A DNA stretch of 64,000 bases from Veillonellales bacterium (GCA_039680175.1 JBDKTO010000051.1:1-64000); one strand, 5' to 3'; shown: positions 33,558-43,193, counted from the first letter of the stretch. A program made the numbers and translations. The notes: generated from the sequence alone by a model not told the origin.

Positions 33558-34832
33558 ATGGCGACAATTAATATTCCGTACAGTAAAAGCCATATTGCAG
33601 TTTCCCTGCCGGACGCACAGCTGCAAGGCATATTGGAATCCAGGGCTCACCGGTATAAACCGGAGGCCGGTGAAGCTGAATTGGTACAACGGGCGTTGGA
33701 AAATCCTATTGCATCGCCGCGGCTGTGCGAGCTGGCAAAGGGACGCAAAAAAATTGTGATTATTACCAGTGATCATACACGGCCTGTCCCCACTAAAATT
33801 ATCAGTCCGCTGCTGCTGAAAGAAATTCGCAGCACGAATCCGGGCGCAGATATTACGTTTTTGGTGGCGACCGGCTTTCATCGGGCGACCACGCAGGCTG
33901 AGCTGCTGAATAAGTTTGGCGAGGAACTGCTGAAGAATGAGAAGATCGTTGTGCATGACTGCTGGGATAAAAGTACACTGGTTTCTGCCGGTAAGCTGCC
34001 GTCCGGCGGTGATTTGTTAATCAACAAGCTGGCAATGGAAGCAGATTTGCTTATCGCCGAAGGGTTTATCGAGCCTCATTTATTCGCCGGGTTTTCCGGG
34101 GGGCGGAAAAGCGTTCTGCCGGGGATTGTCAGCGGAGAAACTATTCAGGCCAACCATTGTTCCGAGTTTATTGCCCACGAAAAAGCCCGGGCCGGTATTT
34201 TAGACGGTAATCCGATTCATACCGACATGCTGTTTGCCGCGAAACAGGCGAAGCTGGCCTTTATTATGAATGTTGTCATTGATGCCGATAAAAAAGTCAT
34301 TCATGCTTTTGCCGGGGATCTGGAGCAGGCTCATGTGGCAGGCTGTCAGTTTGTTCGCGAACTGGCATCCGTTGAGGCAAAGCCGGCCGATATTGTGATT
34401 ACCTCTAACGGCGGCTATCCTTTGGATCAGAACATTTATCAACTGGTGAAAGGCTTGTCTTCCGGGGAAGCGACCTGCAAGCAGGGGGGGGTAATCATCA
34501 TTTGTGCCGCCTGCAACGACGGACACGGCGGCGAGGCGTTCTACAAATGGTTCAAAGAGGCACCGGGCGGCGCCCGGGAGGTTATGGACAAGATTATGAA
34601 AATCGGCCGGAACTCCACCATTCCCGATCAGTGGGCGGCGCAAATTATCGCCCGCATTCAATTGAAGCATACGGTTATTATCGTCAGTGATCAATGCGAT
34701 CATCAACTCATTGCCGATATGGGATTCAAACCTGCATCGACAATGGAAGAAGCACTGGCGGCGGCAAAAATTGCCGGCCCCCAAGCTACATTTACTGTAA
34801 TTCCCGATGGGGTGGCAGTCATTATCAACTGA
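33558..34832 (+). CDS. larA: LarA-family nickel-pincer 2-hydroxyacid racemase
   Basis: The protein is 424 aa. The catalytic and cofactor residues known from Lactobacillus LarA appear at the same numbers: D72 and R75 in SDHTRPVP, H108 in ATGFHRA, H174 in EPHLFAGFSGGRK with K184, and H200 in ANHC. K184 is the attachment point of the nickel pincer nucleotide. No larB, larC or larE is in this window. LarA homologues racemise lactate, malate, phenyllactate and others. The dehydratase and lactate permease downstream suggest a short 2-hydroxyacid. Confidence 0.88.
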   Translation: MATINIPYSKSHIAVSLPDAQLQGILESRAHRYKPEAGEAELVQRALENPIASPRLCELAKGRKKIVIITSDHTRPVPTKIISPLLLKEIRSTNPGADITFLVATGFHRATTQAELLNKFGEELLKNEKIVVHDCWDKSTLVSAGKLPSGGDLLINKLAMEADLLIAEGFIEPHLFAGFSGGRKSVLPGIVSGETIQANHCSEFIAHEKARAGILDGNPIHTDMLFAAKQAKLAFIMNVVIDADKKVIHAFAGDLEQAHVAGCQFVRELASVEAKPADIVITSNGGYPLDQNIYQLVKGLSSGEATCKQGGVIIICAACNDGHGGEAFYKWFKEAPGGAREVMDKIMKIGRNSTIPDQWAAQIIARIQLKHTVIIVSDQCDHQLIADMGFKPASTMEEALAAAKIAGPQATFTVIPDGVAVIIN

Positions 34833-34923
34833 GTATAGGCGGGTTTATCAGTCGGCTATATAAGGGGCATTAGAAATATGGATTTTTAATGCATTATATA
34901 GAAAAACACAAAGGAGGAAAAAT

Positions 34924-35223
34924 ATGGCTATTGATGCAATCGTATTGAATGAGAAGGATAATGTGGCGACAGCAGTGCAAATATTGAAAGCCGGTCAAAA
35001 AGCATCGGTTCGCTTAGGACGTGAACTGCATGCGGCTGTTTTGGCAGAGGATATTCCTTACGGGCATAAGTTTGCTGTGCGGAATATTACCAAAGGTGAA
35101 GATATTCTAAAGTATGGCGAGGTTATCGGACGGGCAACGAAGGATATTCCGAGCGGCTGTCATGCCCATGTGCAAAATATTGAAAGCCTGCGCGGCCGCG
35201 GTGATCTGAAAGGAGATAAATAA
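34924..35223 (+). CDS. UxaA/SuyA-type dehydratase small subunit (SAF domain)
   Basis: The protein is 99 aa with SD AAAGGAGG. It is a SAF domain with KDNVATAVQILKAGQKASVR, IPYGHKFAVRNITKGEDILK and YGEVIGRATKDIPSGCHAHVQN. It is the separate N-terminal piece of altronate/galactarate dehydratases, and the same split is seen in sulfolactate sulfo-lyase SuyAB. The large subunit starts 3 nt after its stop. Confidence 0.88.
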   Translation: MAIDAIVLNEKDNVATAVQILKAGQKASVRLGRELHAAVLAEDIPYGHKFAVRNITKGEDILKYGEVIGRATKDIPSGCHAHVQNIESLRGRGDLKGDK

Positions 35224-35225
35224 TT

Positions 35226-36386
35226 ATGGAATTTTTGGGTTATCGCCGTGCCGACGGTACGGTGGGTACGCGAAATTATGTAGGTGTTTTATCTGTAGTT
35301 GTATGTGTGAATGAAGTGGTAGAAGCGATTGCCAGCAAGGTTCAGGGCACGGTTCGTTTTACTCATCACCAGGGTTGCTGTCAGACGCCCCTTGATATTG
35401 GCAAGGTCAATCATACTTTGATTGGGCTGGGACGCAATCCCAATTTGCACTCCGTATTATTGGTCAGCCTGGGGTGTGAAAGCACGGATCTTTCCCAAGT
35501 TATCGAAGGTATTCGTGCCAGCGGCAAACGGGTGGAGCATATTGTGGTGCAGGAAACCGGCGGCGCGTCAAGGACTACGGCTCAGGGGATTTTGCTGGCT
35601 CAGGAAATGGTACGGGAGGCATCGTTGCAAGCCAGAGAACCGTTTCCCATCAGCGAACTCGTCATGGGTATGAAATGCGGCAGCTCGGATACGACGTCCG
35701 GTCTTGTACCAAATCCGGCGATTGGTGTGGCTTCCGATTTACTGGTAGCTGAAGGCGGTACTTCCGTATTGGGTGAAGTCACTGAGTTTATCGGGGCAGA
35801 ACATATTTTAGCCCGTCATGCCGCTAACGAGGAGGTGGCCAAAGGAATTTTCGCTCTTGTAAAACGCATGGAAAATCGGGCGATGGCAGTTGGGGAAGAT
35901 ATCCGCGGCGGCCAACCTACCGGCGGCAACATTAAAGGCGGTCTGACCACGATTGAGGAGAAATCCCTCGGCGCTATTGCTAAGGCCGGCAGCGCACCCA
36001 TTCAGGCAGTGTACGAGTATGGCGAGCGTCCGCAAGTCAAAGGACTGGTCGTTATGGATTCTCCCGGCCGGGAACCGGAGATCCTGACCGGTCTGGCGGC
36101 GGCAGGCTGTAATGTGATTGCGTTCGCAACCGGGCGGGGAGCGCCGCAGGGATTTCCCTTTGTCCCGGTATTGAAAATTACCGGTAGCCGTACAGCAGCG
36201 GAAAAAATGAGCGATCATATTGATATGAATCTGAGTGCCGTAATTGACGGGGGCGATACGATTCCTGATGCCGGACGGCGTGTTTTGGAAGAATTGGTCA
36301 AAGTTGCTTCCGGTGCCATGACAAAAGCCGAGATATCCGGTTATACCAACTCAATGGATATTTATATGTGGGGTCCGGTTATCTGA
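35226..36386 (+). CDS. UxaA/SuyB-type dehydratase large subunit
   Basis: The protein is 386 aa. The start GYRRADGTVGTRNYVGVLSV, TGGASRTTAQG and MGMKCGSSDTTSGLVPNPA are hallmarks of the altronate/galactarate dehydratase C-terminal family, iron-dependent enzymes that remove water (or sulfite in SuyB) from 2-hydroxyacids. With the SAF subunit it would act on one enantiomer supplied by the racemase. The substrate could be a sugar acid, glycerate-like acid or sulfolactate. LctP-type permease downstream points to a small monocarboxylate. Confidence 0.88.
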   Translation: MEFLGYRRADGTVGTRNYVGVLSVVVCVNEVVEAIASKVQGTVRFTHHQGCCQTPLDIGKVNHTLIGLGRNPNLHSVLLVSLGCESTDLSQVIEGIRASGKRVEHIVVQETGGASRTTAQGILLAQEMVREASLQAREPFPISELVMGMKCGSSDTTSGLVPNPAIGVASDLLVAEGGTSVLGEVTEFIGAEHILARHAANEEVAKGIFALVKRMENRAMAVGEDIRGGQPTGGNIKGGLTTIEEKSLGAIAKAGSAPIQAVYEYGERPQVKGLVVMDSPGREPEILTGLAAAGCNVIAFATGRGAPQGFPFVPVLKITGSRTAAEKMSDHIDMNLSAVIDGGDTIPDAGRRVLEELVKVASGAMTKAEISGYTNSMDIYMWGPVI

Positions 36387-36534
36387 TTAGCACTACGAAA
36401 AAAGGATAATTATCTTCCTTAAGTAACCATGGAGTTGTTATAATACCTGGGTTTTGATTAAAATGCATGGGGATAAATAGACGAATGTATAAAATAAAAT
36501 ATCATCCGTGCTAGTTAAATAAGGGGGGACAAGT

Positions 36535-38160
36535 TTGGACGCTTTAATTGCTTCATTACCAATAATAGTCATGCTGATCGGTCTGCCGATACTGATGAAA
36601 CCGGCAGTTAAGGTTGCTCCGGTTGCTTGGGCGGTGACCGTTTTAGTTGCAATCTTTTATTTCGGATTTCCGGCACAGGTAACCTTGCTGGCTGCTTTGC
36701 AGGGTGCAATCACCGGTATATTTCCAATTATGTATATTCCCTTTGGGGCCATTGTTATTTATAATGTATTAAAGGCTACCGGCTGGATGGATAAGCTGCA
36801 GAATTGCATGTCTTCATTGACCAGCGACCGTCGGGCCCAGGCTTTGCTGATTGGCTACGGCTTCAGCGCTTTCCTGGAAGGTATCTGCGGTTTCGGCGCA
36901 CCGGTTGCCATTCCGGCCAGTATTTTGGTCGGGTTGGGCTACGACCCGATGACAGCCGCTCTGGTTTGCCTCGTATCCAACACCGGACCGGTTCCGTTCG
37001 GTTCACTGTCGATTCCGACTAATACCCTGGCTCTTACCACCGGCCTTGATTTTGTAAAACTGTCGCAAATGGGCGGACGTATTATGCCGATTATGGCGTT
37101 CCTGATGACATTTTCCTGTGTTTATGTCATGTCCGGCGTCAAAGGCATGAAGGGTATTATTCCGGGAATTTTGATTACCGGTCTTAGTTTTTCCGTTGTC
37201 CAATTTGCTGTTTGTAATATCATTGATTCCACCATGGCCACCATTTTGGGCGCTTTGGCTTGTTTAGCCGCATTGTCAATTTATCTGTATAACCTAAAGA
37301 CCGAGACAGTATGGGTTTTCCCCGGAGAAGCCGCTTGCAGTGGAATGGGGTCTAAAAATATTGATTTCAAAGAACTGGGACTGGCGTGGCTGCCTTATAT
37401 CCTGGTGGCAATTTTTGTTCTAGCAGTAAGCTTGCCTTCAACAGCACCCTATATTTCGGGTAAAGCTCCGGGATTTAGCGCTTTGCTGGTAAAATTCCAA
37501 ATTTACAATCCCGGAAAACCATATGCATTTTCCTGGTTCCAAAGCCCTGGTACAATTGTATTGATTGCCGGGTTGGTTGCTTTCCAGTTCATGGGGATCC
37601 GCTTTTCGGAATTTACCAAGCAGGTTGGGGTTACTCTAAAACAAATGATGCCGGCTTTCATTACCGTTGCCTGCATCTTGTCTATTTCCGAGGTCATGAA
37701 TTTAGCAATGCCGATTGTAGATCCTAAGACAAAAGCTGTTGTTTGGGCAACTGCTTCGGGGGCTGCGCAAAAATCGATGATTGCAATTATGGCGCAGAAT
37801 CTTGTCAATACGGTGAACCAGCAGGTTATGCCGTTCCTGAGTCCGCTGATTGGTGCCTTGGGCGTATTTATTACCGGCAGCGCTACCTCGTCTAACGCTT
37901 TGTTCGGTAATTTGGAGAAATTGACTGCCCAAGGTTTGGGACTTTCCGATATCCTGATGGCAACCGGCGGGAATGTTGGATCGACAGCCGGCAAAATGAT
38001 TTCGCCGCAGAGTATCGTTATTGCCGCTACCGCTGTGGGATTGATGGGCAAGGAAGGTTTGATTATGCGTCAAACTATTAAGTTTGCCGTTCCCTACGCC
38101 ATATTGCTGGGCATCATCGTCTGGCTGTATGCCTTTGTATTCCCTGGCTTGGTGCCGTAA
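36535..38160 (+). CDS. L-lactate permease family transporter (LctP/LldP)
   Basis: The protein is 541 aa with about 13 hydrophobic helices. The family motif FSAFLEGICGFGAPVAIPA lies near residue 110, and PFLSPLIGALGVFITGSATS and GNVGSTAGKMISPQSIVIA in the last third. TTG 36535 follows AAGGGGGG at 6 nt. It imports lactate or a similar 2-hydroxyacid with protons, feeding the racemase and dehydratase upstream. A terminator follows 19 nt after the stop. Confidence 0.92.
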   Translation: MDALIASLPIIVMLIGLPILMKPAVKVAPVAWAVTVLVAIFYFGFPAQVTLLAALQGAITGIFPIMYIPFGAIVIYNVLKATGWMDKLQNCMSSLTSDRRAQALLIGYGFSAFLEGICGFGAPVAIPASILVGLGYDPMTAALVCLVSNTGPVPFGSLSIPTNTLALTTGLDFVKLSQMGGRIMPIMAFLMTFSCVYVMSGVKGMKGIIPGILITGLSFSVVQFAVCNIIDSTMATILGALACLAALSIYLYNLKTETVWVFPGEAACSGMGSKNIDFKELGLAWLPYILVAIFVLAVSLPSTAPYISGKAPGFSALLVKFQIYNPGKPYAFSWFQSPGTIVLIAGLVAFQFMGIRFSEFTKQVGVTLKQMMPAFITVACILSISEVMNLAMPIVDPKTKAVVWATASGAAQKSMIAIMAQNLVNTVNQQVMPFLSPLIGALGVFITGSATSSNALFGNLEKLTAQGLGLSDILMATGGNVGSTAGKMISPQSIVIAATAVGLMGKEGLIMRQTIKFAVPYAILLGIIVWLYAFVFPGLVP

Positions 38161-38178
38161 AAGAGTATTGCAAAACTT

Positions 38179-38213
38179 ATGAAGAAAGCACGCCGGTGGC
38201 GTGCTTTCTTCAT
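38179..38213 (+). terminator. Terminator of the 2-hydroxyacid operon
   Basis: A perfect 16-bp stem ATGAAGAAAGCACGCC with its complement and a GGT loop; only a weak T tail (ATTTG). Confidence 0.8.
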
Positions 38214-38309
38214 ATTTGAATATTTGGCGCAATTGAGGTAAAATAATGGTATAATTTGGTTGTGATTTGAAATTTTGGATTACATTTTATAGGCGGCGGA
38301 GGTAATGTT

Positions 38310-39194
38310 ATGGCACAAAAACATCAGATTCCTCAGGAAATTGCACAGAAAGTGGTGAATTTGCTGTATGAAGCGATTAACTGTAATATTAACGTGATGG
38401 GTGAAAATGGCGAGATTATTGCAACGATGCAAAAAGAGCGGCTTGGCAATATTCATGAGGGGGGAAGACGGGTTGTAAGCGGAGAGGCGGAATATGTTTC
38501 GATAGACGCAGAAATGGCAAAAACAATGACGGGGGTTTTACCGGGGTATATGGGTCCTATTGAGCTGGGTGGAGAAAGGATAGGTTGCATCGGTATTACA
38601 GGAGATCCCGGACAGGTAAAACCAATACAAAAACTGGCAGTTATGATCATTACGGAAGAACTAAAAAAAGAAAGACTGCATTCGGCACGGCAGCAGATTA
38701 TTAATACGGTAGCGGGGAAAATTCAGGGTGCCTCCGCCAGTATTCAGGAGATTTCCGCCGGTGCCGAAGAAATTGCCGGTACCAGCCAGACAATGAAGGA
38801 AACGGCACAGGAAATTGATCAACATGTCAGTGACATTAACCGGGTTGTAGATTTAGTTAGAAACATTGTTATGCAAACCAATTTATTGGGCTTGAACGCC
38901 GCGATTGAAGCGGCTCGTGCCGGAGAGTACGGACGAGGATTCAGTATTGTGGCGGAAGAGGTTCGGAAGCTTTCCGTCGATTCTGCTACTTCTTTACAAG
39001 ATATCAGCAAGACACTGGATCAAATAAAAATTTCTGTTTTAAATATTACTAAAGGGGTTGAACAAACAGCCGTAACCACAGATGAACAGGCAACTGCCTT
39101 ACAGACCGTGGGAACCAGTATTATTGATATTCAGAATCAGGTTACGGCTTTAGTGGAAGAAAATTCGGCGGATGGTAAATCATCAGGCTCTTGA
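38310..39194 (+). CDS. Soluble chemoreceptor with CdaR-type diacid-sensing domain
   Basis: The protein is 294 aa without membrane helices. The N-terminal 120 residues match the CdaR sensor ([51 protein letters not shown]). An MCP signalling coiled coil follows with the [15 protein letters not shown] tip. Because the CdaR regulator and the permease lie just upstream, it likely steers the cell towards the same 2-hydroxyacid. Same architecture as the protein at 5257-6114. Confidence 0.85.
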   Translation: MAQKHQIPQEIAQKVVNLLYEAINCNINVMGENGEIIATMQKERLGNIHEGGRRVVSGEAEYVSIDAEMAKTMTGVLPGYMGPIELGGERIGCIGITGDPGQVKPIQKLAVMIITEELKKERLHSARQQIINTVAGKIQGASASIQEISAGAEEIAGTSQTMKETAQEIDQHVSDINRVVDLVRNIVMQTNLLGLNAAIEAARAGEYGRGFSIVAEEVRKLSVDSATSLQDISKTLDQIKISVLNITKGVEQTAVTTDEQATALQTVGTSIIDIQNQVTALVEENSADGKSSGS

Positions 39195-39251
39195 CTTTTT
39201 TAATAAAACATAATATTATTTACATGAAATATATTTCATAAGGAGTATACT

Positions 39252-39689
39252 ATGGTTCGTCCACAAAAAGAACGGCGGATAGAGCAGCTGCCGCCGGTTA
39301 CCCATTATAAACCGGCAGGCGTTCCACTGAGGGATATGAAAGAAATTGTATTGACATTTGAAGAGATGGAAGCAATCCGTCTGGCGGATGTGGAGCAGAT
39401 GGATCAGGCCGGTGCCGCTCAGCGGATGGAAATATCGCCGCCTACTTTTAACCGGATCGTAAATGGAGCCCACGGGAAAATTGCCACCGCCCTTTGGCAG
39501 GGCTATGCCTTGCGGGTTGAGGGGGGGAACTTTCGTATTGCCCGCTGCTGCCAGCAGCAGGAGAAGCGGAAGTTTACCTGTAACGCCTGCGGCCATCACT
39601 GGGTCCTGCCCCATGGCACGGGACAAAGATGCCGCGATGTCGTTTGTCCCCAGTGCCATTCCGGCGATATCAGTCGTTATCAGGAATAG
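39252..39689 (+). CDS. DUF134 family DNA-binding protein with zinc ribbon
   Basis: The protein is 145 aa. The N-terminal DUF134 part (MVRPQKERRIEQLPPVTHYK, FEEMEAIRLADVE) has a sigma-like helix-turn-helix (AAQRMEISPPTFNRIV). The C-terminus has CNACGHHW and CPQCHSGD zinc pairs, an extension beyond the usual 100 aa. DUF134 proteins often sit beside Mrp-type ATPases, as here. SD AAGGAG upstream of ATG 39252. Confidence 0.85.
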   Translation: MVRPQKERRIEQLPPVTHYKPAGVPLRDMKEIVLTFEEMEAIRLADVEQMDQAGAAQRMEISPPTFNRIVNGAHGKIATALWQGYALRVEGGNFRIARCCQQQEKRKFTCNACGHHWVLPHGTGQRCRDVVCPQCHSGDISRYQE

Positions 39690-39735
39690 ACGCCGGTATA
39701 ATCCGGCAGGAAAAAATAATTATGGAGGGCTGCAC

Positions 39736-40716
39736 TTGCAATTCAGTCCCATCGAATCGGCTCCTGACGCCGAAAGAGAGAACCGGCAGGAGCAGCAATT
39801 AAGCAAGTTAATCCGTCGTGTTTATCAAAAGACGGTTTTTTATCAGGAACGAATGGCGGCATGGAATCTGCAGCCGTCCGATATTCAGGGTATCGGTGAT
39901 TTGAAGAAGATGCCGTTTATGAATCAAACAGATTTAGCCGTAAATTATCCTTTTGGGCTTTTGACTATGCCGGTAAGCGGATTGAACCGGTTGTGCCAGG
40001 AGAAAAACGGCGAAGGCTTATTTTTTTCTGCTGGATTTACACAAGATGATCTTAAGCGGAAAACCGAGGCAATTGGCCGCATCTTACTTTCTTGCGGCAT
40101 TACGACGGGTTCAGTGCTTATGTTTGATTCGGCTTTGCCGCCGGAAAGGAGTCTGTCTCTTCGGCAGGCTGCTGAATGTCTGGGTGCAACGGTGGTATCT
40201 GCGGCCTCGGCTGATGCCAGTTCCCAAGTTCAGGCGATACTGGACTTCGGAGTTACAACGATTGTTTCCAGCCCGGAAGCGATATCTTTATTATTCGGTA
40301 TTGCCAGACAGAACGGTATTGACCGGCTGCCCTTGCAGAGTGCTTTTTGCGAGGTTCACCAATGCCATGAGGATGTCCGTGCTGTTTTGGAGGAAAAGTT
40401 TCAGATTCCCGTTTTTCTCTTTTACGGTCGTTCCGATATTATGAATGTGGGAATTGCCGGCGAGTGTTACCAGCGGGATGGGCTGCATATTCAAGACGAT
40501 TGTTTTATTCCCGAAATTATTGATCCGGATACCGGTGAATTGCTGGATGAAGGGAAGCCGGGGGAACTGGTTCTTACGACACTATTCCGGGAAGGAATGC
40601 CGCTGATTCGTTACCGGACGGGAGATATTGTACAATTGATCCGCGGCCGCTGTATATGCGATCGTACTATGCCCCGATTGCAAATTATTTTTGATCCGAT
40701 GACCAACCGCTCTTAA
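39736..40716 (+). CDS. PaaK-like AMP-forming ligase, shortened
   Basis: The protein is about 326 aa; PaaK proteins are about 430. The N-terminus RRVYQKTVFYQERMAAWNLQ and the late GELVLTTLFREGMPLIRYRT with GD are characteristic of phenylacetate-CoA ligase. The P-loop region, normally SSGTTGKPT, reads FFSAGFTQDDL and has lost its Gly/Thr pattern. The C-terminal small domain is truncated. It may be catalytically altered or decaying. TTG 39736 follows GGAGGG; the longer frame from 39463 overlaps the DUF134 gene. Confidence 0.7.
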   Translation: MQFSPIESAPDAERENRQEQQLSKLIRRVYQKTVFYQERMAAWNLQPSDIQGIGDLKKMPFMNQTDLAVNYPFGLLTMPVSGLNRLCQEKNGEGLFFSAGFTQDDLKRKTEAIGRILLSCGITTGSVLMFDSALPPERSLSLRQAAECLGATVVSAASADASSQVQAILDFGVTTIVSSPEAISLLFGIARQNGIDRLPLQSAFCEVHQCHEDVRAVLEEKFQIPVFLFYGRSDIMNVGIAGECYQRDGLHIQDDCFIPEIIDPDTGELLDEGKPGELVLTTLFREGMPLIRYRTGDIVQLIRGRCICDRTMPRLQIIFDPMTNRS

Positions 40717-40750
40717 CTTCCGTTTCTGCAAGCGGGAGTTAAGAGCGGTT
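40705..40750 (+). terminator. Long hairpin across the PaaK-like stop codon
   Basis: AACCGCTCTTAACT (from 40705) pairs with AGTTAAGAGCGGTT (to 40750). There is no T run after it, so it may stabilise RNA rather than terminate. Confidence 0.5.
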
Positions 40751-40841
40751 GAGTCCCTGGATAAATTCGACTGAAATTCAGATGGAGTTCAAACTTCACT
40801 TGAATTAAAGCTCATTCGATCAGAAAAAGGAGATGTAGCAG

Positions 40842-41651
40842 ATGTCATGCGGTACAAGTGATTTGGCAATGCAGGAACAGGATCAGCGAATCAACAGCTT
40901 CCTGCAGAACGTAAAGCATAAGTTTTTAGTCATGAGCGGCAAGGGCGGCGTGGGAAAAAGCACCGTTGCCACCAACTTAGCGGTTTTTCTCAGTAATGCG
41001 GGATACAGCGTAGGTTTGCTGGATGTGGATGTACACGGACCGAGTATTGCCGGTATGCTGGGTATGACCGGAATGAAACTTAATTTTGCCGAAAATAAAC
41101 TTCAGCCCTATCTTTATAAGGAAAATTTAAAAGTGATCTCGATTCAGGGACTGCTGGAGCAGCCGGATGAACCGCTGATTTGGCGCGGCCCGGTGAAGAT
41201 CGGAATTATCCGTCAGTTTCTTGCCGATGTGAACTGGGGCCCGCTGGATTATTTAATTATTGACAGCCCTCCCGGTACCGGTGACGAACCTCTTACCGTC
41301 GCCCAGACGATTCCCGGCTGCCAGGCTTTGATTGTCACCACACCTCAGGAGATATCCCTTGCCGATGTCCGCAAATCATTGGAGTTTTGCAAAAAAGTCA
41401 ATATGGATATTGTTGGGATTATTGAAAATATGAGCGGCTTTGTCTGTCCCGACTGCGGTACGATTCACGAAATCTTTAAATCCGGCGGCGGTGAGAAAAC
41501 AGCGGCTAAATGGGGCGTTCCCTTCCTTGGCCGGCTGCCGATTGATCCGTCTGTCGTAGCGGCGGGAGATGATGGCAGGCCTATTGACAATTCGGACAGC
41601 CAGGTGGCCAAAGAAATGCAGAAAATAGTGAATTCTATTCTTAAACGGTAA
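40842..41651 (+). CDS. Mrp/NBP35-family iron-sulfur carrier ATPase
   Basis: The protein is 269 aa. Deviant Walker A MSGKGGVGKSTVATNLAVF lies near residue 33, with switch LLDVDVHGPSIAGMLG and YLIIDSPPGTGDEPLT. The C-terminal FVCPDCG pair binds the bridging cluster in the dimer. The family carries [4Fe-4S] clusters to target enzymes in the cytoplasm. SD AAGGAG; a terminator follows. Confidence 0.93.
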   Translation: MSCGTSDLAMQEQDQRINSFLQNVKHKFLVMSGKGGVGKSTVATNLAVFLSNAGYSVGLLDVDVHGPSIAGMLGMTGMKLNFAENKLQPYLYKENLKVISIQGLLEQPDEPLIWRGPVKIGIIRQFLADVNWGPLDYLIIDSPPGTGDEPLTVAQTIPGCQALIVTTPQEISLADVRKSLEFCKKVNMDIVGIIENMSGFVCPDCGTIHEIFKSGGGEKTAAKWGVPFLGRLPIDPSVVAAGDDGRPIDNSDSQVAKEMQKIVNSILKR

Positions 41652-41662
41652 GCAAAAACGGC

Positions 41663-41710
41663 AAAGCACATTTGGATGATATCATGTCATTTCAAATGTG
41701 CTTTTTGTTT
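41663..41710 (+). terminator. Terminator after mrp
   Basis: AAAGCACATTTG (41663-41674) pairs with CAAATGTGCTTT (41693-41704), with a TTTTTGTTTT tail. Confidence 0.82.
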
Positions 41711-41757
41711 TAGGCAAAGTAGCTCTCGAATGAAAAATAGTTGCAGAAAAATAGTTA

Positions 41758-41789
41758 ATATATTATAATATGATAAAAATATAATATAT
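41758..41789 (+). promoter_or_regulatory. ArsR-type operator palindrome before the permease operon
   Basis: ATATATTATA (41758-41767) and TATAATATAT (41780-41789) form a perfect 10-bp inverted repeat, 12 nt apart. It lies just upstream of the SD, where an ArsR repressor would block transcription. Confidence 0.65.
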
Positions 41790-41815
41790 ACATATTTCTT
41801 CAAGGAGGTGTTTCT

Positions 41816-42763
41816 ATGCTGCAAAAATTTGCCGACATGCTGGTTTATCAATGGCTTGGTTTGATACCCGGGACGACGCTGGGCGAAGCAATTAATTTTT
41901 TTGTCTATGACAGCATAAAGATATTTCTTATGCTGATTGTCATTATTTTTGCCGTATCATTACTGCGCTCGTATTTTCCGGCAGAGCGAACGAAAAAAAT
42001 TCTCAGCCACAGGCGGGAGTTTTATGGGAATATTGTGGCGGCACTGCTCGGGATTGTTACGCCCTTTTGCTCCTGTTCCGCCGTACCGGTGTTCATCGGG
42101 TTTATTGAATCCGGGGTACCTTTGGGGATTACCTTTTCCTTTCTTATTTCCTCGCCAATGGTCAATGAGGTGGCGGTTATCATGCTGTGGGGATTATTGG
42201 GCTGGAAAATTACTGTCATGTATATTCTGTCGGGCGTTACCATTGCTATTATTGGCGGGTATCTGATCGGTAAATTTAAATTGGAACATTTGGTGGAAGA
42301 ATATGTGTATCAAATGAAAGTAGGCGATATTGAGATCGCCGAACAGTCTTTTGCCGATCGTTTGCTATATGCCCGGGACTATACGAAAGAAATTTTACGA
42401 AAAGTGTGGCTGTATGTCATCATTGCCATTGGCATTGGCGGTTTTATTCATGGTTACGCTCCGGAAGACTTTTTGGTCCAGTATGCAGGGAAGGATAATA
42501 TCTGGGCGGTACCGATGGCGGTCTTAATTGGTGTGCCGTTATATTCCAATGCCGCGGGAGTGATACCTATTGTTACGGCACTTATTCAAAAGGGTATGAG
42601 CCTGGGAACGGCACTGGCCTTTATGATGGCAGTGACCGCCTTGAGTTTTCCGGAAATGATTATTCTGCGCAATGTGCTGAAGCCAAAACTGATTGCAATT
42701 TTTATTGCTATATTGGCAGCGGCGATTATCTTTACAGGATATCTTTTTAATTTTATAATTTAA
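41816..42763 (+). CDS. DUF318/ArsP-type permease
   Basis: The protein is 315 aa with about eight hydrophobic helices. The family motif GIVTPFCSCSAVPVFIGFIE, with its CSCS pair, and FLISSPMVNEVAVIM are present; GVPLYSNAAGVIPIVTALIQ marks the second repeat. Relatives export trivalent organoarsenicals or act on sulfur compounds. ArsR and thioredoxin-like genes follow, a conserved trio in anaerobes. SD AAGGAGGTG. Confidence 0.88.
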   Translation: MLQKFADMLVYQWLGLIPGTTLGEAINFFVYDSIKIFLMLIVIIFAVSLLRSYFPAERTKKILSHRREFYGNIVAALLGIVTPFCSCSAVPVFIGFIESGVPLGITFSFLISSPMVNEVAVIMLWGLLGWKITVMYILSGVTIAIIGGYLIGKFKLEHLVEEYVYQMKVGDIEIAEQSFADRLLYARDYTKEILRKVWLYVIIAIGIGGFIHGYAPEDFLVQYAGKDNIWAVPMAVLIGVPLYSNAAGVIPIVTALIQKGMSLGTALAFMMAVTALSFPEMIILRNVLKPKLIAIFIAILAAAIIFTGYLFNFII

Positions 42764-42846
42764 TCATATTATTAAATTCTTAGCAGCATATTCCATTACG
42801 GTTATCGGATAGGGGCGTTCATTAAATTGATTCGGAGGTTCTTGCT

Positions 42847-43170
42847 ATGGCGGAAGATATTGTGGTCAAGTTAACGGCCGAACTGTTTAAAACACTAGGC
42901 CATCCTGTCCGCATTGAAATTTTGCGGATGTTAAGGGACGGCGAGCGGTGCGTTTGTGAAATGATTGAGCAAATCGATATTGAACAGTCCAATTTTTCAC
43001 AGCATCTGGGCGTGCTGAAAAAGCAAGGCTTAATCGATTCGCGCAAAGACGGGCAGCGGGTTATTTATTGGCTTGCCTATCCGTCGATAACACAATTAAT
43101 CGAAGCGGCGGAACAAACGCTGAGCGAGCAGATCAGGCATAGTCAGGGTCTGCTGAAGTTTTTGAAATAA
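42847..43170 (+). CDS. ArsR-family regulator with CVC metalloid site
   Basis: The protein is 107 aa. Winged helix FKTLGHPVRIEILRMLRDGE is followed by RCVCEMIE, the C-x-C metalloid- or metal-binding pair of ArsR helix 3, and the recognition helix SNFSQHLGVLKKQGL. It likely binds the palindrome at 41758-41789 and releases it on metalloid or thiol signals. SD CGGAGG. Confidence 0.9.
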   Translation: MAEDIVVKLTAELFKTLGHPVRIEILRMLRDGERCVCEMIEQIDIEQSNFSQHLGVLKKQGLIDSRKDGQRVIYWLAYPSITQLIEAAEQTLSEQIRHSQGLLKFLK

Positions 43171-43193
43171 ATTCAATTTGTGGAGGAAATGCA

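Noticed and set aside
37503-38232. Two leftward frames of 176 and 182 aa
   Set aside because: Both are antisense to the lactate permease and its terminator.
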